From contig SFEA01000036.1 in assembly GCA_004557385.1 (NCBI GenBank), positions 1-36,956 on the forward strand: a stretch of DNA of 36,956 bases. Reading direction: 5' to 3'. The notes below the pieces were generated by a model, which was not told where the DNA came from, searched no databases, and was given only the letters and a program-made list of their open reading frames with translations. This DNA comes from Bacteroidales bacterium (GTDB lineage Bacteria > Bacteroidota > Bacteroidia > Bacteroidales > Muribaculaceae). Positions 9,230 through 17,331 of the stretch are shown here, piece by piece (position 1 is the stretch's first letter; the number at the start of each line of letters is the position of its first letter). The position numbers and the translations under genes are program-made.

Positions 9230-9261
9230 CAAAGATAGCAATTATTTCGCTTCCTCACAAA
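9230..9261 (-). promoter_or_regulatory. Bacteroidota-type promoter for the His-rich protein / TonB receptor pair
   Basis: On the minus strand TTTG (9258-9261) is followed after exactly 20 nt by TATCTTTG (9230-9237). Both elements match the Bacteroidota consensus. Transcription should begin near 9224, which fixes the downstream start codon at 9214 or later. Confidence 0.82.
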
Positions 9262-9297
9262 CAGCACATCATTTGCATGTGCTTAGAGCTCGTGTAA

Positions 9298-12200
9298 TCA
9301 ATTGGCAGCCACGGCAATTTTCTTCGATTTGGTTGAGTAATGCACACCGTCGCACGATATGCTTGCCCGATAGATGTAGATGCCGCGCGGAACGCGGTTG
9401 CCACTCGAGTCGCACAGAGTCCAGGTGATTGGCAGAGTTTCGCCAAAGGCGCTCTTGCCGCTTTGCGCAGTGCTCCACACTTCACGACCCATCAAGTCGA
9501 ACACCTGTAACTTCACATTCAACATTGCCTCTGGGCGATTGTGTTTGATGTAGAACACAGCGTCGGTGATTGCCGGGCATGCCGTTGTGTAGACGTCGTA
9601 GAATTCGGGCTTCAACCCTTCTTCAACCACAAAGTGTATGGTTTTCTCGCTCGAATTGCAGAACACGTCCCACACCTTCAGGCGCAACGTGTGCTCGCCG
9701 GGCGTGAGTCCCGAGAGCGGATAGGCTATAGTGCCGGCATTTCCTTCGCTGTTATACGATGGCGTGAAGTAGCTCGACACGTCGCTGTATGTTGTCACAC
9801 CGTCGACTTGCAACGTAATATCGTGTCCTATACCACCCGACGAAAAATTAATTCCATCGGGGTCGAAAATACTGGCAATAGCCAGCGGCGAGTCGTTCAC
9901 CTTGTCGCCGTCGCAAAAGGTTGGGCTGTTAAGCACAAAGTTTTCAATTTCGGGTCCTTGGTCGTCGCCGGTCACTGTTTCGTCGTATCCGTAGATATAG
10001 AATTGGTCGGTGCTGCCCATCGCCTCGCTCGCCTTGTCGTTGCTATAAGCATAAAGGCATATCCGAGCCGGGCTGTAGTTGTCGAACGAATTGGCAGCAA
10101 TGAGTTCGCTGGGGATAGTAACACGCACCTTGAATGTGCCGTTAGTCACCGAATCGCTCACTATGGCAAGGCGGTTACTGCGGTCTTGAAAAGCATACTC
10201 CTTGCCATCTTCGCCGTAACCCAGCGTCACCACGCTTTGCTCGGCATCGTAGAGCGTGGCAGCAAGGTTGCCGCTGAAGTCACTCGCCAGCGCACCGTCG
10301 GCATCAAGCACTCTGCCCTCGAATGTCAGTTGCTGACGAGCCTGGAATGTGGGCATATTGTCATCACCCACCTCATAACCGTTGATTCGCTCCACTTGAA
10401 GCACATATTCGGGGTAACGCAAGCGCATTGCCGGGTCGCCAAACAGCGCATAGCGTAGGCGGTTTTCGTCGCGCACGTTATTCTTGCCCAGACGCACAAA
10501 TTCGCCTATTGTGTAATGTTTGCCTTCATTGTCGCGTGCAAAGGCATATCGGGCTATGGCGTTGTTGAGCGTTCCGTTGTTGGGAATATAAGCCACACGC
10601 GTTGCCGAAAGCTCGGCTATCACGCCGCCGTTGCCGTTCAAAAACATCAACTCGCCGCCCGAACGCTCATTACCATCGAACTTCGAAAAGCTGCATGTGG
10701 CTGCGAACAGAAATGGATAACGACGGTTGTAAAAATTGTTTATATCATACCAGGTGAGCATGTGTTCGCCGGTCCAGCTGGTGGTGTTGGCGTGACCAAT
10801 AAAACTCAACCAAAATATACCTTCGTCCATTTGCCTATAAAACAAGTCGCGACCAACCTGGCAAACTCGCGCGCCGCTCGAGCTCTTGTTGTCGTAGGCA
10901 TCAATATATATGCGGTTAAACTGATAGTCCTCTGCCCCATTTTTGGTGTAAAGGCTAATAATCGATTCGGCTTGCTCCATGTGTTTTGCCGCGTTTTGGT
11001 CGTCGGCAATCACCGTAGCGCGGGTTTTCCACGCTCCGAAGTCTACACCGCCCACATATTTATAAAGCTTGTCGACCACAGCTTTGGCTTCAGCCACGCT
11101 TGCCACAGGCATACGCCCAACACCAATCGACAACTTCGAGGTGCTCAGGCTGCTGCCTTCGTTGTCGCCAAGCATCACCAGGATGTCGTCGGTGGTGAAC
11201 GAGCTATAATCGCTTGTGCTCTCGTCGCTTTGCCACGTCAGCAGCATTGGCTGACGGTTAGCCTTCACCTGCTCAGTGAGTTGGCGGTTGTCGAAGCTGC
11301 CGCGGCCAAACAGCAACAGATGCTGCAATCGGTGGCCCTCGGTGTCGGCGCCACGGTCGTAGAACATCTTGCACATCTTGCGATATGCCATGGCATCGGG
11401 CGTACCCGACGAAAATTCGTTATAAATCGGTTCTGGCTCTACCACCAGCACGCGCATTCCGTCGAGGCTCTCGTGCAACGCTGCCACACGCTGCGCCTGA
11501 GCGGCAAATTCCTTGGGAGTGATTATTATCAGGTCGGGAGTTAGTTCGCCGTGAAGGTCTTGATTCTTCACCACACCCTCATAGGTGGGCGATGGCACCT
11601 GTGCATCGCTGTTGAATGCCATATACGAGCGCTCGCCTCCGGCGTATGGAGCAAAGGTTACACCACCCTCTCCCTGCTGAATGTTCATCACCACGGGCGC
11701 AGCGGCATCGGTAACGTCCCAAACGCTGGTGTTTGCCGTAGCTCCTTGTAGACTAAAAGCAACACGGCCATTACTATTGTAGCCAAACTGCAGCATTCCG
11801 TCTGTCAAAGCCAATCTACGAGGATAATTCACCGTTATGCCGTCGAGGCGTGCCACATTTAGCACACCTTCGGTCTGAAAGCCGATGGTATATGCCAACT
11901 CTTCCACCGTAGGAAGGCTGAACTTCTTCAGACTGTATGATTCACGCACATACTGATGCTCGTCGTCGATTGGCACAATCTCATCGGCTGACGTGCTGCT
12001 GAGTTGTGTACCGTTCACGCGGAACATCAGATGTCCGTTTGAACTGCCCTGAATGTTTGCCGCAAACACCGTGAGCACACTCAATTCGCCTTCACCCACA
12101 TAGCCGGGCAACGGCAATTTGAATGTCTGTGTTGTCTTAAACCGGAAATCCTCGCCATAAAGGCGCTTTCCGCTCTCGCCCACCGACGCAAGTTCGCTCT

Positions 12201-12729
12201 CGTGATAGGAACGCCCCACGACCTCACTAACCACCTCTGCGCCAGGCTGCACTTCTACTGTGCTCAATGCAGGATGCAGTTCTTCGGCGACATCGCCATC
12301 TGCTTCAGTAACAAAATAATAACCAGCCACAGCATATGGGTGTTGCTCCTGTCTGTACTTCATTCCGCGGTTGTCAACCAGCCACTTCATCGTTCCCACA
12401 CCATAGAAATATATTGCATCGTTGCTGCGACTCACTGCCACTTGTGGTAGGTCGTCGACATAATTGGCTTTGGTGAGCGACTCCGAAATGCGAGCTCCGC
12501 CATAGCCATAGACCCTAAGCCGAGAGATATCGTTAAAGCCCCATCGCCGAGCATCGGCTGATGTTATGCGATATATGCCGCTCTCCGCAACGCTGATTTT
12601 CACCCATCGGCCCGACGCGAGGCGCGACTGCTGGGCATAGTGGTCAGCCTCAAATGCTTGGCACATGCCCAATGCACATGCCGCAAACACCAAGCCTGCC
12701 ACCATTCGCAATATGTTGTTACTTGCCAT
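9298..12729 (-). CDS. PorU-like C25 peptidase (T9SS sortase paralogue)
   Basis: The protein has 1143 residues from the ATG at 12729; a longer frame would need a TTG start. It opens with a signal peptide and the PorU-type N-terminus (SRLASGRWVKI, then a YGYGG loop). The gingipain-like C25 domain spans roughly residues 395-785, with the dyad His646 (FIGHANTTSW) and Cys679 (FAATCSFSKFDGNERSGGE). A beta-sandwich follows, and the C-terminus (LQVFDLMGREVW ... PRGIYIYRASI) looks like a T9SS sorting domain. PorU removes CTDs from T9SS cargo and links the cargo to lipopolysaccharide at the cell surface. A second full-length PorU lies at 17332-20736 beside porV, so this copy is a divergent paralogue, perhaps with different cargo. 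Its dyad is intact, so it is probably active. Confidence 0.88.
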   Translation of the reverse strand: MASNNILRMVAGLVFAACALGMCQAFEADHYAQQSRLASGRWVKISVAESGIYRITSADARRWGFNDISRLRVYGYGGARISESLTKANYVDDLPQVAVSRSNDAIYFYGVGTMKWLVDNRGMKYRQEQHPYAVAGYYFVTEADGDVAEELHPALSTVEVQPGAEVVSEVVGRSYHESELASVGESGKRLYGEDFRFKTTQTFKLPLPGYVGEGELSVLTVFAANIQGSSNGHLMFRVNGTQLSSTSADEIVPIDDEHQYVRESYSLKKFSLPTVEELAYTIGFQTEGVLNVARLDGITVNYPRRLALTDGMLQFGYNSNGRVAFSLQGATANTSVWDVTDAAAPVVMNIQQGEGGVTFAPYAGGERSYMAFNSDAQVPSPTYEGVVKNQDLHGELTPDLIIITPKEFAAQAQRVAALHESLDGMRVLVVEPEPIYNEFSSGTPDAMAYRKMCKMFYDRGADTEGHRLQHLLLFGRGSFDNRQLTEQVKANRQPMLLTWQSDESTSDYSSFTTDDILVMLGDNEGSSLSTSKLSIGVGRMPVASVAEAKAVVDKLYKYVGGVDFGAWKTRATVIADDQNAAKHMEQAESIISLYTKNGAEDYQFNRIYIDAYDNKSSSGARVCQVGRDLFYRQMDEGIFWLSFIGHANTTSWTGEHMLTWYDINNFYNRRYPFLFAATCSFSKFDGNERSGGELMFLNGNGGVIAELSATRVAYIPNNGTLNNAIARYAFARDNEGKHYTIGEFVRLGKNNVRDENRLRYALFGDPAMRLRYPEYVLQVERINGYEVGDDNMPTFQARQQLTFEGRVLDADGALASDFSGNLAATLYDAEQSVVTLGYGEDGKEYAFQDRSNRLAIVSDSVTNGTFKVRVTIPSELIAANSFDNYSPARICLYAYSNDKASEAMGSTDQFYIYGYDETVTGDDQGPEIENFVLNSPTFCDGDKVNDSPLAIASIFDPDGINFSSGGIGHDITLQVDGVTTYSDVSSYFTPSYNSEGNAGTIAYPLSGLTPGEHTLRLKVWDVFCNSSEKTIHFVVEEGLKPEFYDVYTTACPAITDAVFYIKHNRPEAMLNVKLQVFDLMGREVWSTAQSGKSAFGETLPITWTLCDSSGNRVPRGIYIYRASISCDGVHYSTKSKKIAVAAN

Positions 12730-12755
12730 AGTTCGATTAATTCCCAATTATTTTT

Positions 12756-12786
12756 CAAAACTAACTATAGTGACACCTGCGCAACA
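12756..12786 (-). promoter_or_regulatory. Possible promoter of the minus-strand PorU-like gene
   Basis: TAGTTTTG on the minus strand (12756-12763) fits the TAnnTTTG -7 element. A TGTTG (12782-12786) stands 18 nt upstream of it as a weak -33 element. The position, about 27 bp before the ATG at 12729, is sensible, but the spacing is slightly short. Confidence 0.45.
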
Positions 12787-12900
12787 CAGCACCAAATGCA
12801 CACTATATCATAACTTAAACGTAGTTTACCGTCATTTTATTGCACAAATTGCGAAACAACACACCACAATAGCATTATTTTTTCGTATACCGCCTCACCA

Positions 12901-12932
12901 TTTGTCTATTTGTAGAATTCTTTATATCTTCA
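12901..12932 (+). promoter_or_regulatory. Possible promoter of the GH84 gene
   Basis: TTTG (12901-12904) is followed after 20 nt by TATCTTCA (12925-12932), which departs from TAnnTTTG in its last two bases. It would give a leader of roughly 90 nt before the ATG at 13028. Confidence 0.45.
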
Positions 12933-13027
12933 CATCGCCAATGCAAAAAAAAGAACCAACCACGTGTTTTTTCACCAACCATAATTCTGAATAACATTAA
13001 CAACTAAACTGTATATAAATAACCTTT

Positions 13028-15595
13028 ATGAAAAGATTTCTTCTCACAGCATCAATCGTGGCTGCATGCAGCGTATTTGCCTGTGGCTTACATGCGCAAG
13101 ACAACGATTTCGACCTTAGCTCGCAGCGAGGCGAAAAGCAGGATGTGATGAATGTTCCCGGTAAAAAAATCGACCATCAGGGAATCATCATCAACCCCAC
13201 TCCTCACTCGATGCAAATCGACCGAGCAAACACATTAAACGCATCGATTGGGTTCAATGTAAAAGACGCTAAGAAGCGTTTCAACGAACAGATTGCCCGC
13301 ACGGGCATCGAACATAACGCCAAAGGCATTGCGTTACGCATTGACTTCGGTCAGAAAATTGCAAAGAAAGCCAATGTGAAAGCCGTTTCAGGAGCCTACT
13401 CGCTCACAATCGACAAGAAGGGCGTGGATATTAAGGGCTACGACGAACGAGGCGCTTTCTATGGGCTGATGACTCTGCAACAGCTCATCGAGTCGCCGGC
13501 ATGTAAAGGCGGCTCACTGCCCTATCTCACCATCAACGACTATCCCGACCTGCCCGACCGCGGCGTGGTCGAAGGATTCTATGGCACACCATGGAGCCAC
13601 GAAGTGAGACTGTCGCTTATCGACTTCTACGGCCGACACAAAATGTGCACCTATCTTTACGGTCCAAAAGACGACCCCTATCACAGTTGCCCAAACTGGC
13701 GCAAACCATATCCCGAAAAAGAGGCTCGTCAAATCAAAGACCTTGTGGATGCATGTCGCCGTAACTACGTCGACTTTGTTTGGGCTATCCACCCGGGACA
13801 GGACATCAAATGGAACGAGGAAGACTACAAGAACCTCGTGAACAAATTCAACCTGATGTATGACTTGGGCGTACGCACATTTGCCATCTTCTTCGACGAC
13901 ATATCGGGTGAAGGCACCAACCCGGTGAAGCAAGTGGAACTGCTCAACCGTCTTCAAAAAGAATTTGTTGAAGCACGCGGCGACGTGAATCCGCTCACCG
14001 TATGCCCAACCGACTACTCGCGTCTGTGGGCGAACCCCACTCCACAAGGCAGTTTGGCAATCTATGGCAACACGCTCCATCCGTCAATCAAGGTGTTCTG
14101 GACGGGCGACGTGGTGTGCAGCGACCTCACCGCCGACACCATGCACTGGCTCAACTCGCGCATCAAGCGTCCCGGCTATTATTGGTGGAATTTCCCGGTA
14201 ACCGACTATGCACGGCACATCGTTATGCAAGGTCCAACATACGGACTCGACACTTCGCTCTCCAACAAAGACCTCTGCGGATTGGTGAGCAACCCAATGG
14301 AACACGGCGAAGCTTCGAAACTTGCCCTTTACGGCGTGGCTGATTATTGCTGGAACATTGCCCCCTACAACCCAATCGACAACTGGGAACGTGGTCTCGC
14401 CGAACTTACTCCCGAGGCCCTCGACGCTTACCGCACGTTCGCCATCCACTCGTGCGACACCGAAACAGGCTACCGCCGCGACGAGTCGTGGGAAACCGAA
14501 ACTTTCTCTATCGACAATTACACATCGCAGCAATACGACAACCTGCTCAACGAGTTCAAAAAAGTCACTGCCACCGAAGCCGCTATGAAAACGCGATGCG
14601 CCAATAAGCTGTTATTGAAAGAGTTGGCGCCATGGCTGGAACAATTCACTCTGCTTGGCGAGCGCGGTGTGCGCGCCCTTGAGTTGCTAAAAACCTACAA
14701 ACAAGGCAATTTCGCAAAGTTCTGGCAGGACTATGTGAACAACATCATGACTGCCGACCAACGCAAAGCCTACGAGGCACACAAAGTGGGCACCATGAAG
14801 CTGCAACCGTTCTACGAAACAACCATGGACGACCTCAGCGACGCTTTCTTCTTCTCGCTTACATCTACTCGCCCTACAACCCTCAAAGCTATCGGCTCAT
14901 TCCCGACGCTGCGCACCACGCAAAGCAAACAGATGTTTGACGGCGACTCAACATCCTACTATCACTCGGGCAAGGGTCAAGGTCGTGAAGGCGACTGGTT
15001 TGGTGTTGACCTCGGCGAAGTGAAAGATATCAACGAGATTAACATCTTGCAAGGACGCAACTCGGTGGACGACGTGGATTATTTCGATCACGCAACTCTC
15101 GAATATTCTGCCGACGGCAAATCATGGACAACTCTGATTGCCGAGATGACCAAGCAATACATCATCAACTGGAAAGGTTCGGGTGCAAAAGGCCGCTACA
15201 TCAGGGTGCGCAAACTGCCTTCAGAAAAAGCAAACTGGGTTGCAATACGCTCGTTTGTGGTTAACCCTGCCGACGAATCGAAGCTTGGATTCAAAGTCAA
15301 GGCGAACGACACCAAAGCAGCCTTGCGCGCATTCGACAGCCACCCTGGCACCTCGTTTGTATGCAACGAGCCATTTAGCTTCAACATCGAAAAACCTGGC
15401 TTGAAATCGTGCATCATTCTTGCCAAGACACCTAAAGGCAACTCCGTGAAAGTCACTCAACTCGATGCCTCAGGTAATACCCTAAGCACACTGTCGTTCG
15501 ACAAATCGTACATTCAGTTCAACATTGCCGATGGCGCAAAGTCAATTGCAATCGACGGCAAGACCGAAATTTTTGAAATCATACAAGTGCAGTAA
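13028..15595 (+). CDS. Exported GH84 beta-N-acetylglucosaminidase
   Basis: The enzyme hydrolyses beta-linked N-acetylglucosamine by the substrate-assisted mechanism of glycoside hydrolase family 84 (O-GlcNAcase/NagJ-like). Domains in order: signal peptide (1-23), a GH20b-like alpha/beta domain (about 50-175), the GH84 barrel beginning GVVEGFYGTPWS (179-190) with the paired catalytic aspartates D290 and D291 in FAIFFDDISG, a helical region, then a discoidin-type (F5/8 C) carbohydrate-binding module around 620-765 (DGDSTSYYHSGKGQ, VDLGEV). Length (855) is close to the Bacteroides enzymes that act on host glycoproteins. It is monocistronic, with its own terminator, between two PorU genes read in opposite directions. 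The family is firm; a mucin or host-glycan substrate is inferred. Confidence 0.94.
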   Translation: MKRFLLTASIVAACSVFACGLHAQDNDFDLSSQRGEKQDVMNVPGKKIDHQGIIINPTPHSMQIDRANTLNASIGFNVKDAKKRFNEQIARTGIEHNAKGIALRIDFGQKIAKKANVKAVSGAYSLTIDKKGVDIKGYDERGAFYGLMTLQQLIESPACKGGSLPYLTINDYPDLPDRGVVEGFYGTPWSHEVRLSLIDFYGRHKMCTYLYGPKDDPYHSCPNWRKPYPEKEARQIKDLVDACRRNYVDFVWAIHPGQDIKWNEEDYKNLVNKFNLMYDLGVRTFAIFFDDISGEGTNPVKQVELLNRLQKEFVEARGDVNPLTVCPTDYSRLWANPTPQGSLAIYGNTLHPSIKVFWTGDVVCSDLTADTMHWLNSRIKRPGYYWWNFPVTDYARHIVMQGPTYGLDTSLSNKDLCGLVSNPMEHGEASKLALYGVADYCWNIAPYNPIDNWERGLAELTPEALDAYRTFAIHSCDTETGYRRDESWETETFSIDNYTSQQYDNLLNEFKKVTATEAAMKTRCANKLLLKELAPWLEQFTLLGERGVRALELLKTYKQGNFAKFWQDYVNNIMTADQRKAYEAHKVGTMKLQPFYETTMDDLSDAFFFSLTSTRPTTLKAIGSFPTLRTTQSKQMFDGDSTSYYHSGKGQGREGDWFGVDLGEVKDINEINILQGRNSVDDVDYFDHATLEYSADGKSWTTLIAEMTKQYIINWKGSGAKGRYIRVRKLPSEKANWVAIRSFVVNPADESKLGFKVKANDTKAALRAFDSHPGTSFVCNEPFSFNIEKPGLKSCIILAKTPKGNSVKVTQLDASGNTLSTLSFDKSYIQFNIADGAKSIAIDGKTEIFEIIQVQ

Positions 15596-15680
15596 CCTCT
15601 GGGAGCCTCTGCCAGTGAGAAAGCACCACCTGCGACCTCTGACTCCTTAGGCGAAACATTACAGCATTTTTCATCGACTC

Positions 15681-15719
15681 GAACCCCAAAAGACCTAACC
15701 ACTTTTGGGGTTCGTTTTT
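15681..15719 (+). terminator. Intrinsic terminator after the GH84 gene
   Basis: GAACCCCAAAAG (15681-15692) pairs perfectly with CTTTTGGGGTTC (15702-15713) across a 9-nt loop and is followed by G and five Ts. Confidence 0.92.
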
Positions 15720-15826
15720 GTTTCACACGAGTGCCGAAGCCTGCCAATCGAAGCTATCACGACAACGCTCACCATCAATAAGTTCAAACGAAAAAATACA
15801 CGAATATTGGCGCTATTAATGAAGAA

Positions 15827-15854
15827 TTGTGCAAAAATTATTATCTTTGCACAA
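15827..15854 (+). promoter_or_regulatory. Perfect inverted repeat over the rex -7 element (probable operator)
   Basis: TTGTGCAAA (15827-15835) and TTTGCACAA (15846-15854) form a perfect 9-bp inverted repeat with a 10-bp spacer. The right arm overlaps TATCTTTG (15842-15849), a good Bacteroidota -7 element for rex, so a bound protein would block transcription. The classical Rex site is TTGTGAA-n6-TTCACAA; here the TTGTG half-sites are 18 rather than 10 bp apart, so either this Rex recognises a wider site or another regulator binds. Confidence 0.6.
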
Positions 15855-15983
15855 ATAGAGGGCTGAAAAAGAGGCATTGAAGCTCTTGCTTATGGCGAAG
15901 ATGGAAAAATGAACATTCTATTCTTCTCAATTTCAACCAGAAGCATGACGACATCCACCAAACAGTCCTACGAGCGAAACGAC

Positions 15984-16628
15984 ATGAAGAGCGAGTCGAA
16001 CAATCAAAGCAAGACATTGCTGCCTGAGCCAACGCTTAGGCGGCTGCCTTGGTATTTGGCTTATGTGAGCCAGCTGCGACGAAGCGGCGTTGAGACGGTG
16101 TCGTCCACGCAGATTGCCAAAGAAATATGCGTTGACGCCTCGCAGATTGCCAAGGACTTGTCGTTTGTTGCCATACGAGGCAAGACACGAATTGGCTACG
16201 ATGTTGCTGAGTTGGAGAAACAGCTGAGCGATTTTCTCGGCTTTAAGCAAACTCATAAGGCGTTTATGATTGGCGCCGGCAGTCTGGGCGGGGCATTGAT
16301 TCAAGACCGCGGTCTGATGCAGTACGGACTAAACATTGTGGCTGGATTCGACATCGATGAGAAAGTGGTGGGGAAAACCATCAACGGCGTACCTATATTC
16401 CACATCGACGAAATCAAGCGGCAACAAGCGCTTTACGGAGCAAAAATTGCCGTGCTTGCCGTGCCGGTGGAGTGTGCTCAGCAAGTCACCGACCGCGTGA
16501 TTGAAGCAGGGCTGAAAGCGATTTGGAATTTCACTCCCTACCGCATCAAGCCAAACAAGGAAATTGTGGTGCAAAACACATCGATTTATGCCCATCTTGC
16601 CCTGATGTACAACCGCATGAGAGAGTGA
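15984..16628 (+). CDS. rex: Redox-sensing transcriptional repressor Rex
   Basis: Rex senses the NADH/NAD+ ratio and represses fermentation and respiration genes. From the ATG at 15984 the protein has 214 residues: a winged-helix DNA-binding domain (about 14-75, starting LPEPTLRRLPWYL and including STQIAKEICVDASQIAKDL), then a Rossmann NAD(H)-binding domain with GAGSLGGAL near 97-105 and the domain-swap helix at the C-terminus (NTSIYAHLALMYNR). Starts at 15909 and 15945 are open in frame, but 15984 gives the usual short tail before PEPTLRRLPWYL. The inverted repeat at 15827-15854 suggests autoregulation. The FAH-like gene follows after 40 bp and is probably co-transcribed. Confidence 0.94.
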   Translation: MKSESNNQSKTLLPEPTLRRLPWYLAYVSQLRRSGVETVSSTQIAKEICVDASQIAKDLSFVAIRGKTRIGYDVAELEKQLSDFLGFKQTHKAFMIGAGSLGGALIQDRGLMQYGLNIVAGFDIDEKVVGKTINGVPIFHIDEIKRQQALYGAKIAVLAVPVECAQQVTDRVIEAGLKAIWNFTPYRIKPNKEIVVQNTSIYAHLALMYNRMRE

Positions 16629-16668
16629 GACGAGCGCACAAATAAACTAATTATGAAGCAAGAAGCAG

Positions 16669-17232
16669 ATGAAAATAATAGCATTAAACAGTAACTACGA
16701 CAACCCAACCGCAACGATGCACAACGGCGTTACGGTGATGACCGACAGCTCGCTGGCAAAAAGCGGCAAGCCATGGTTTGTGCCCGACTTCGCCGAGAGC
16801 TTCAGTTATACGCCTCACATTGTGCTGCGCATTGGGCGGCTTGGCAAGAACATCGGACAGCGATTTGCTCTGCGCTACATCGACGCTGTCACAGTGGGTT
16901 GCACGGTGAATGCTTCGGGGCTGAATGGTGCTCTGGGCAATGCATTCGATGGTGCTGCTATGCTGGGCGAAATGCTGTCCGTTGAGCAAGCTGGCGACTT
17001 GGCAGCGCTGACTGCTACCGTGACCAACGGCTCGGCTACCACGGTGTGTCGCGCCAGTGAAATGGCAATGCCAATCGACGAGATTATTGCATGGGTTAGC
17101 CGATATTTCACGCTCAAGATTGGCGACTTGATTTACACCGGAGCCACAGGAGTTTTTACGCCTCTAACAATAGGCGACACAGTGCGAGGCTCGATAAACG
17201 GCGAAGCGCTGCTTGACATACGCATAAAATGA
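16669..17232 (+). CDS. FAH-fold (fumarylacetoacetate hydrolase family) protein, probably lacking the metal site
   Basis: The 187-residue protein aligns by eye with the small Bacteroidota FAH-family proteins: a KIIALNSNY start, KSGKPWFVPDF, IVLRIGRLGKNIGQRFALRY, AFDGAAMLGE and a close IIAWVSRYFTLKIGDLIYTG. In active relatives the metal ligands come from an E-x-E before the LVVRI strand, the aspartate of a D-F-T-A-R-D segment, and GTP near the end of the fold. Here these places read TPHIVLRI, VGCTVNASGLN and TGATGVF, so the acidic ligands appear lost. It may be a non-catalytic or repurposed FAH fold. It lies 40 bp after rex. Confidence 0.75.
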   Translation: MKIIALNSNYDNPTATMHNGVTVMTDSSLAKSGKPWFVPDFAESFSYTPHIVLRIGRLGKNIGQRFALRYIDAVTVGCTVNASGLNGALGNAFDGAAMLGEMLSVEQAGDLAALTATVTNGSATTVCRASEMAMPIDEIIAWVSRYFTLKIGDLIYTGATGVFTPLTIGDTVRGSINGEALLDIRIK

Positions 17233-17331
17233 CCTTCTTTCGAATACTTGAACACGATTAACCAACTGCCACAGAAACCTCAAAAGGAAATAATTACAAT
17301 ACGACAATATCAATATAAATAGATAAATTAT

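Noticed and set aside
9541..11544. Two long plus-strand frames (305 and 342 codons)
   Set aside because: They are antisense to the C25 domain and C-terminal part of the PorU-like gene and have Cys/His-rich, domain-free products typical of shadows.
15909..15983. N-terminal extension of Rex
   Set aside because: The ATG at 15984 gives the normal short tail before the conserved LPEPTLRRLPWYL; the upstream residues do not look conserved.
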